A stretch of DNA of 34,398 nt from assembly GCA_938044705.1 (NCBI GenBank), contig CALIOL010000083.1, positions 1 through 34,398 on the forward strand. The letters run 5' to 3'. This DNA comes from an uncultured Ilumatobacter sp. (lineage in GTDB: Bacteria; Actinomycetota; Acidimicrobiia; Acidimicrobiales; Ilumatobacteraceae). Under the pieces are notes generated by a model. That model had not been told where the DNA came from and did no database searches. It saw nothing but the letters and a program-made list of their open reading frames with translations. Both the position numbers and the translations under genes were made by a program. Below, piece by piece: positions 31,569-34,398 of the stretch. Numbering within the stretch: the stretch's first letter is position 1; every line of letters begins with the position of its first letter.

Positions 31569-33882
31569 ACAACCGGGTCGCGATCTCGCTGCGCTGCGCG
31601 AGATCGAGCGACGGGTGCTGTGGCTCGCAACGCGCATCATCGACTACGCCAACCGGCGCGGCACGACCGACGTGAAGGTCGGGGGCCATCAGGCGTCGTG
31701 CGCGTCGATGGCATCGATCATGACGGCCTTGTGGTTCAACCACATCGGAAGCGAAGACAAGGTCGCGGTGAAGCCGCATGCCTCGCCCGTGTACCACGCG
31801 ATCAAGTACCTGACCGGCGAGCTCGACCGGTCGTACCTCACGACGTTGCGGCAGCGGGGCGGACTCCAGGCCTACCCGTCGCGCACCAAGGACCCGGATG
31901 TATCCGACTTCTCCACGGGCTCGGTGGGCCTCGGCGCCGTCGCTCCGCTGTTCGCAGCGTTGACTCGGCGCTACACCGACTCGCACTTCGGTGAGCAGGA
32001 CCCGGCACGGTTCATTGCGCTGGTCGGCGATGCCGAACTCGACGAAGGGAACGTCTGGGAAGCCATTGCCGACCCGGCCACCCAGGGGCTCGGCAACTTC
32101 ACCATGGTCATCGATCTCAATCGGCAATCGCTGGATCGCGTGATTCCGGACATCGCCGCCACTCGATTGAAGAGCTTCTTCGCCGACGCCGGCTGGCATG
32201 TCGCAGAAGCCAAGTACGGCAAGCGTCTCTCTGCAGCGTTCGGTGAGCCCGACGGCGACGCCTTGGAGGCGCACATCGACTCGATGCCGAACGAGGCGTA
32301 TCAGGAGCTGTTCGGTCTGGCGCCTGCGGACGTGCGACGCAAGTTCCTCCTCGGGGCCGATCCAGCCGTCTCGCGGTTCGCCGAGCACTTTGACGACGAC
32401 GAACTCAAGTCGATCATCACCGACCTCGGTGGGCATGACCTCGGTGTCTTGACGGACACCTTCAGGTCGTGCGATGCGACACCGGACCGTCCGTCCGTGG
32501 TGTTCGCGTACACCATCAAGGGATACGGCCTGCCGATGGCCGGAGACCCGATGAACCATGCGGCGTTGCTCAGCCCGGAACAGATCGACGACTTCCGTTC
32601 GTCGGTCGGGCTCGATCTCGACACCGAGTGGGATCGGTTTGCACCCGATGCGGAGACCGGGAAGATCTGCCGGAGTGTCGGCGGGGACATCAACAACGCG
32701 CCGTCACCGCCTCGACCCAAGCTCCCGATTCCGGTCGCATCACGCTCGGTCTCCACAACCGGGTCGACGTCGACTCAAGAAGCCTTCGGCCGCGTCCTCG
32801 CGAGCCTCGCTGACGTCGAAGGCGTCGGCGATCGCCTCGTCACGACCGCCCCCGACGTCTCGATCTCGACCAACCTCGGTGGGTTCATCAACAAGCGCGG
32901 TGTCTACTCCCACGTCGAACGAGACGACCATGGCGGCGCCGACCGCCTCCTCAAGTGGGCCCCGGCCCCTTCGGGCCAGCACATCGAACTCGGGATCAGC
33001 GAGATGAACCTGTTCATGCTGCTCGGCCAGCTTGGGTTGAGCCATGAACACCATGGCGAGCATCTGCTCCCTGTCGGCACCGTGTACGACCCGTTCGTGC
33101 TCCGGGGGCTCGATGCCTTCATCTACGGCTTGTACAACGACGCCCGGTTCGTTGTTGCCGGAACGCCGGCGGGTGTCACCCTGGCGCCCGAGGGTGGCGC
33201 CCATCAATCCACGATCACGGCCTCGGTCGGCGCCGAGCTCCCCGGTCTCATTGCGTGGGAACCTGCGTTTGCATCCGAAGTCGACTGGATTCTGTGTTCG
33301 GCGCTACGGCGGCTTGGCGGCGACGACGGCATCAGCAGCTATTTGCGACTGTCGACCCGACCAGTGGATCAGGCGGCGTTCGCCGCCGCGCTCGACCGGT
33401 ATGGCGAGGACCAGCTCAAGGCGAACGTTTTGCAGGGTGGTTACCGGCTGATCGACACCGCAGACGACGGTCGACCCGGTGTCACGATCGTGACCACCGG
33501 AGTAATGGCCCCCGAAGCGATCGAGGCTGCCGCAGTTCTCGACGACGAGGGAGTTCAAGCCAATGTTGTGCATCTCACCAGCGCTGATCTTCTGTACCAG
33601 GGCTGGCGGGCCTCGTTCATGCAGTCGGCGACCACGGCGCATGTCGGCCGAACATCCAACCATCTCGACCACCTGATACCCGACGCCGAACGAGGTCGAC
33701 CGATCGTCAGTGTCCACGATGCCGCAAGCCACAGCTTGGCCTGGATCGGCTCGGCCATCGGTAGCCGCCAGTTCACACTTGGCGTGGACCGGTTCGGCGA
33801 GTCGGGAACGATTGCCGAACTCCATCAGATCGTCGGAATCGATAGTGGCAGCATCGTGAACGCTGCGCTGTTGGCGCTCTAG
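31561..33882 (+). CDS. AceE/MdeB-like 2-oxoacid dehydrogenase E1 (probable 2-oxobutyrate dehydrogenase)
   Basis: A 773-residue ThDP enzyme of the homodimeric pyruvate-dehydrogenase E1/transketolase type. It has an N-terminal KVGGHQASCASMASIMTALW, the ThDP/Mg motif VGDAELDEGNVWEAI to VIDLNRQSLD (about residues 155-195, as in AceE), YTIKGYGLPMAGDPMNH, and a transketolase-like middle domain with LGISEMNLFMLLGQLG. The C-terminal domain contains HDAASHSLAWIGSAIG. It is shorter than AceE (about 890 residues). MdeB of Pseudomonas putida, an E1 homologue preferring 2-oxobutyrate, is encoded beside a 2-oxobutyrate-producing lyase; here ACC deaminase plays that part, so propionyl-CoA formation is inferred. 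No E2 or E3 is in the window. The ATG at 31561 is preferred to the GTG at 31555 because GGGGTG precedes it at good spacing. Confidence 0.87.
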   Translation: MSEQPGRDLAALREIERRVLWLATRIIDYANRRGTTDVKVGGHQASCASMASIMTALWFNHIGSEDKVAVKPHASPVYHAIKYLTGELDRSYLTTLRQRGGLQAYPSRTKDPDVSDFSTGSVGLGAVAPLFAALTRRYTDSHFGEQDPARFIALVGDAELDEGNVWEAIADPATQGLGNFTMVIDLNRQSLDRVIPDIAATRLKSFFADAGWHVAEAKYGKRLSAAFGEPDGDALEAHIDSMPNEAYQELFGLAPADVRRKFLLGADPAVSRFAEHFDDDELKSIITDLGGHDLGVLTDTFRSCDATPDRPSVVFAYTIKGYGLPMAGDPMNHAALLSPEQIDDFRSSVGLDLDTEWDRFAPDAETGKICRSVGGDINNAPSPPRPKLPIPVASRSVSTTGSTSTQEAFGRVLASLADVEGVGDRLVTTAPDVSISTNLGGFINKRGVYSHVERDDHGGADRLLKWAPAPSGQHIELGISEMNLFMLLGQLGLSHEHHGEHLLPVGTVYDPFVLRGLDAFIYGLYNDARFVVAGTPAGVTLAPEGGAHQSTITASVGAELPGLIAWEPAFASEVDWILCSALRRLGGDDGISSYLRLSTRPVDQAAFAAALDRYGEDQLKANVLQGGYRLIDTADDGRPGVTIVTTGVMAPEAIEAAAVLDDEGVQANVVHLTSADLLYQGWRASFMQSATTAHVGRTSNHLDHLIPDAERGRPIVSVHDAASHSLAWIGSAIGSRQFTLGVDRFGESGTIAELHQIVGIDSGSIVNAALLAL

Positions 33883-33958
33883 GCGCCCGGCCCCGCCGTC
33901 GGCGAAATTCCTCGCCTGAGCTGGCCACGACGCCGGCCCGTGCGATGAACTGTCGACC

Positions 33959-34398
33959 GTGGCAACCCCAGCAGTCCCAATTGGACCTTCGACCCGTGCA
34001 CTCGTGCTCGGCGCGCCCGGCGGCCTCGGCTCCCAGATCGTCCATCAGCTCGTCGAACGGGGCGCGGTCGTAGCCATGGTGTCGCAGCATGGCGACAAGC
34101 TCGATCAGCTTCCTCAGCCAGGGCCTCGAATGGCGCTCGACTTACGAGACCCGGGGGCATGCGAGCAGGCCATCGACTTTGCGATGTCAAGTCTGGACGG
34201 TCTCGACCTGGTCGTCAACGCGATGGGCGTGGTTGCATTCGGACCGGCGGTCGAACTCGACATCGACGTACTTGAGGAGCTGTTTTTGACCAACACGTTT
34301 GCGCCCCTCATGATCACCATCGCCGCCCTGAACCGGCTCGAGCGGGGTGCGACCATCGTGAATATCTCCGGGGTGATCGCCGAGCAGAACGTGCCCGG
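33959..34398 (+). CDS. Short-chain dehydrogenase/reductase, partial (cut by window edge)
   Basis: This gene is not in the ORF track because it runs off the window. Reading from the GTG at 33959 gives RALVLGAPGGLGSQIVHQL (an altered TGxxxGxG Rossmann motif), a DLRDP acidic cofactor segment, LVVNAMGVVAFGPAVELD (NNAG-like) and GATIVNISGVIA, where the catalytic serine is expected. About 146 residues are visible; the YxxxK motif lies beyond the edge. The substrate is unknown. It follows the E1 gene by 76 bp on the same strand, so it may belong to the same transcript. Confidence 0.82.
   Translation, partial: MATPAVPIGPSTRALVLGAPGGLGSQIVHQLVERGAVVAMVSQHGDKLDQLPQPGPRMALDLRDPGACEQAIDFAMSSLDGLDLVVNAMGVVAFGPAVELDIDVLEELFLTNTFAPLMITIAALNRLERGATIVNISGVIAEQNVP

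Noticed and set aside
1-34398. CRISPR arrays, tRNA or rRNA genes, insertion sequences, attachment sites, phage genes
   Set aside because: I looked for spaced direct repeats, tRNA-like cloverleaf ends, transposase motifs and integrase motifs and saw none. Coding style and base composition look even across the window.

Overview
The window is a gene-dense stretch of a high-GC actinobacterial chromosome. No intergenic gap exceeds about 160 bp, and GTG starts and 1- to 8-base stop/start overlaps are common. A MhuD-type heme-degrading enzyme, a Gly/Ala-rich lipoprotein sugar binder, a LigC-type ATP-dependent DNA ligase and a membrane Ser/Thr kinase fit Actinomycetota. A marine or soil member of the Acidimicrobiia (Ilumatobacter-like) is my best guess, but it rests on general impression and not on a search.

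Region 1 (1-17113) is a myo-inositol import and catabolism locus. A divergent control region at 14850-14993 carries two identical LacI-type operators and a good promoter on each strand. Leftward from it runs iolE, a CUT2-type ABC importer (lipoprotein binder, very large permease, single-domain ATPase), iolC, a Cgl0159-type aldolase, a Gfo/Idh/MocA dehydrogenase, iolD, iolG, iolB, a second (LacD/YihT-like) class I aldolase and a PhyH-family Fe(II)/2-oxoglutarate dioxygenase. An aspartate kinase, cut by the window edge, follows. Rightward run the LacI regulator, a third Gfo/Idh/MocA dehydrogenase and, translationally coupled to it, a trypsin-like secreted or anchored protease. Together these cover import, oxidation (IolG), dehydration (IolE), ring opening (IolD), isomerisation (IolB), phosphorylation (IolC) and aldol cleavage. 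The last enzyme, IolA, is not in the window. The dioxygenase, the second aldolase and the extra dehydrogenases go beyond the canonical pathway and suggest that other inositols or modified inositols are also used.

Region 2 (17110-20624) holds the protease, a MhuD-like heme monooxygenase, and a Ser/Thr protein kinase with one membrane helix and a large extracytoplasmic domain that looks like a repeat/propeller sensor.

Region 3 (20617-24884) is a compact leftward unit of a family III CoA-transferase, a LigC-type DNA ligase and kynureninase, with an SDR oxidoreductase divergent from it.

Region 4 (24885-29758) has a DEAD-box RNA helicase fused to a C-terminal cold-shock domain, followed by a GH38 alpha-mannosidase. 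A long imperfect hairpin lies in the convergent gap after the mannosidase.

Region 5 (29838-34398) is an ACC-deaminase gene divergent from a GntR/FCD regulator and an AceE/MdeB-like 2-oxoacid dehydrogenase E1, with a perfect 12-bp palindrome between them. ACC deaminase makes 2-oxobutyrate, the expected substrate of an MdeB-like E1, so this looks like a dedicated route from ACC to propionyl-CoA. A partial SDR gene ends the window.

The most unusual items are the ACC deaminase/E1 pairing, the helicase-cold-shock fusion, the extra enzymes and oversized permease of the inositol operon, and the DNA ligase inside a metabolic operon.
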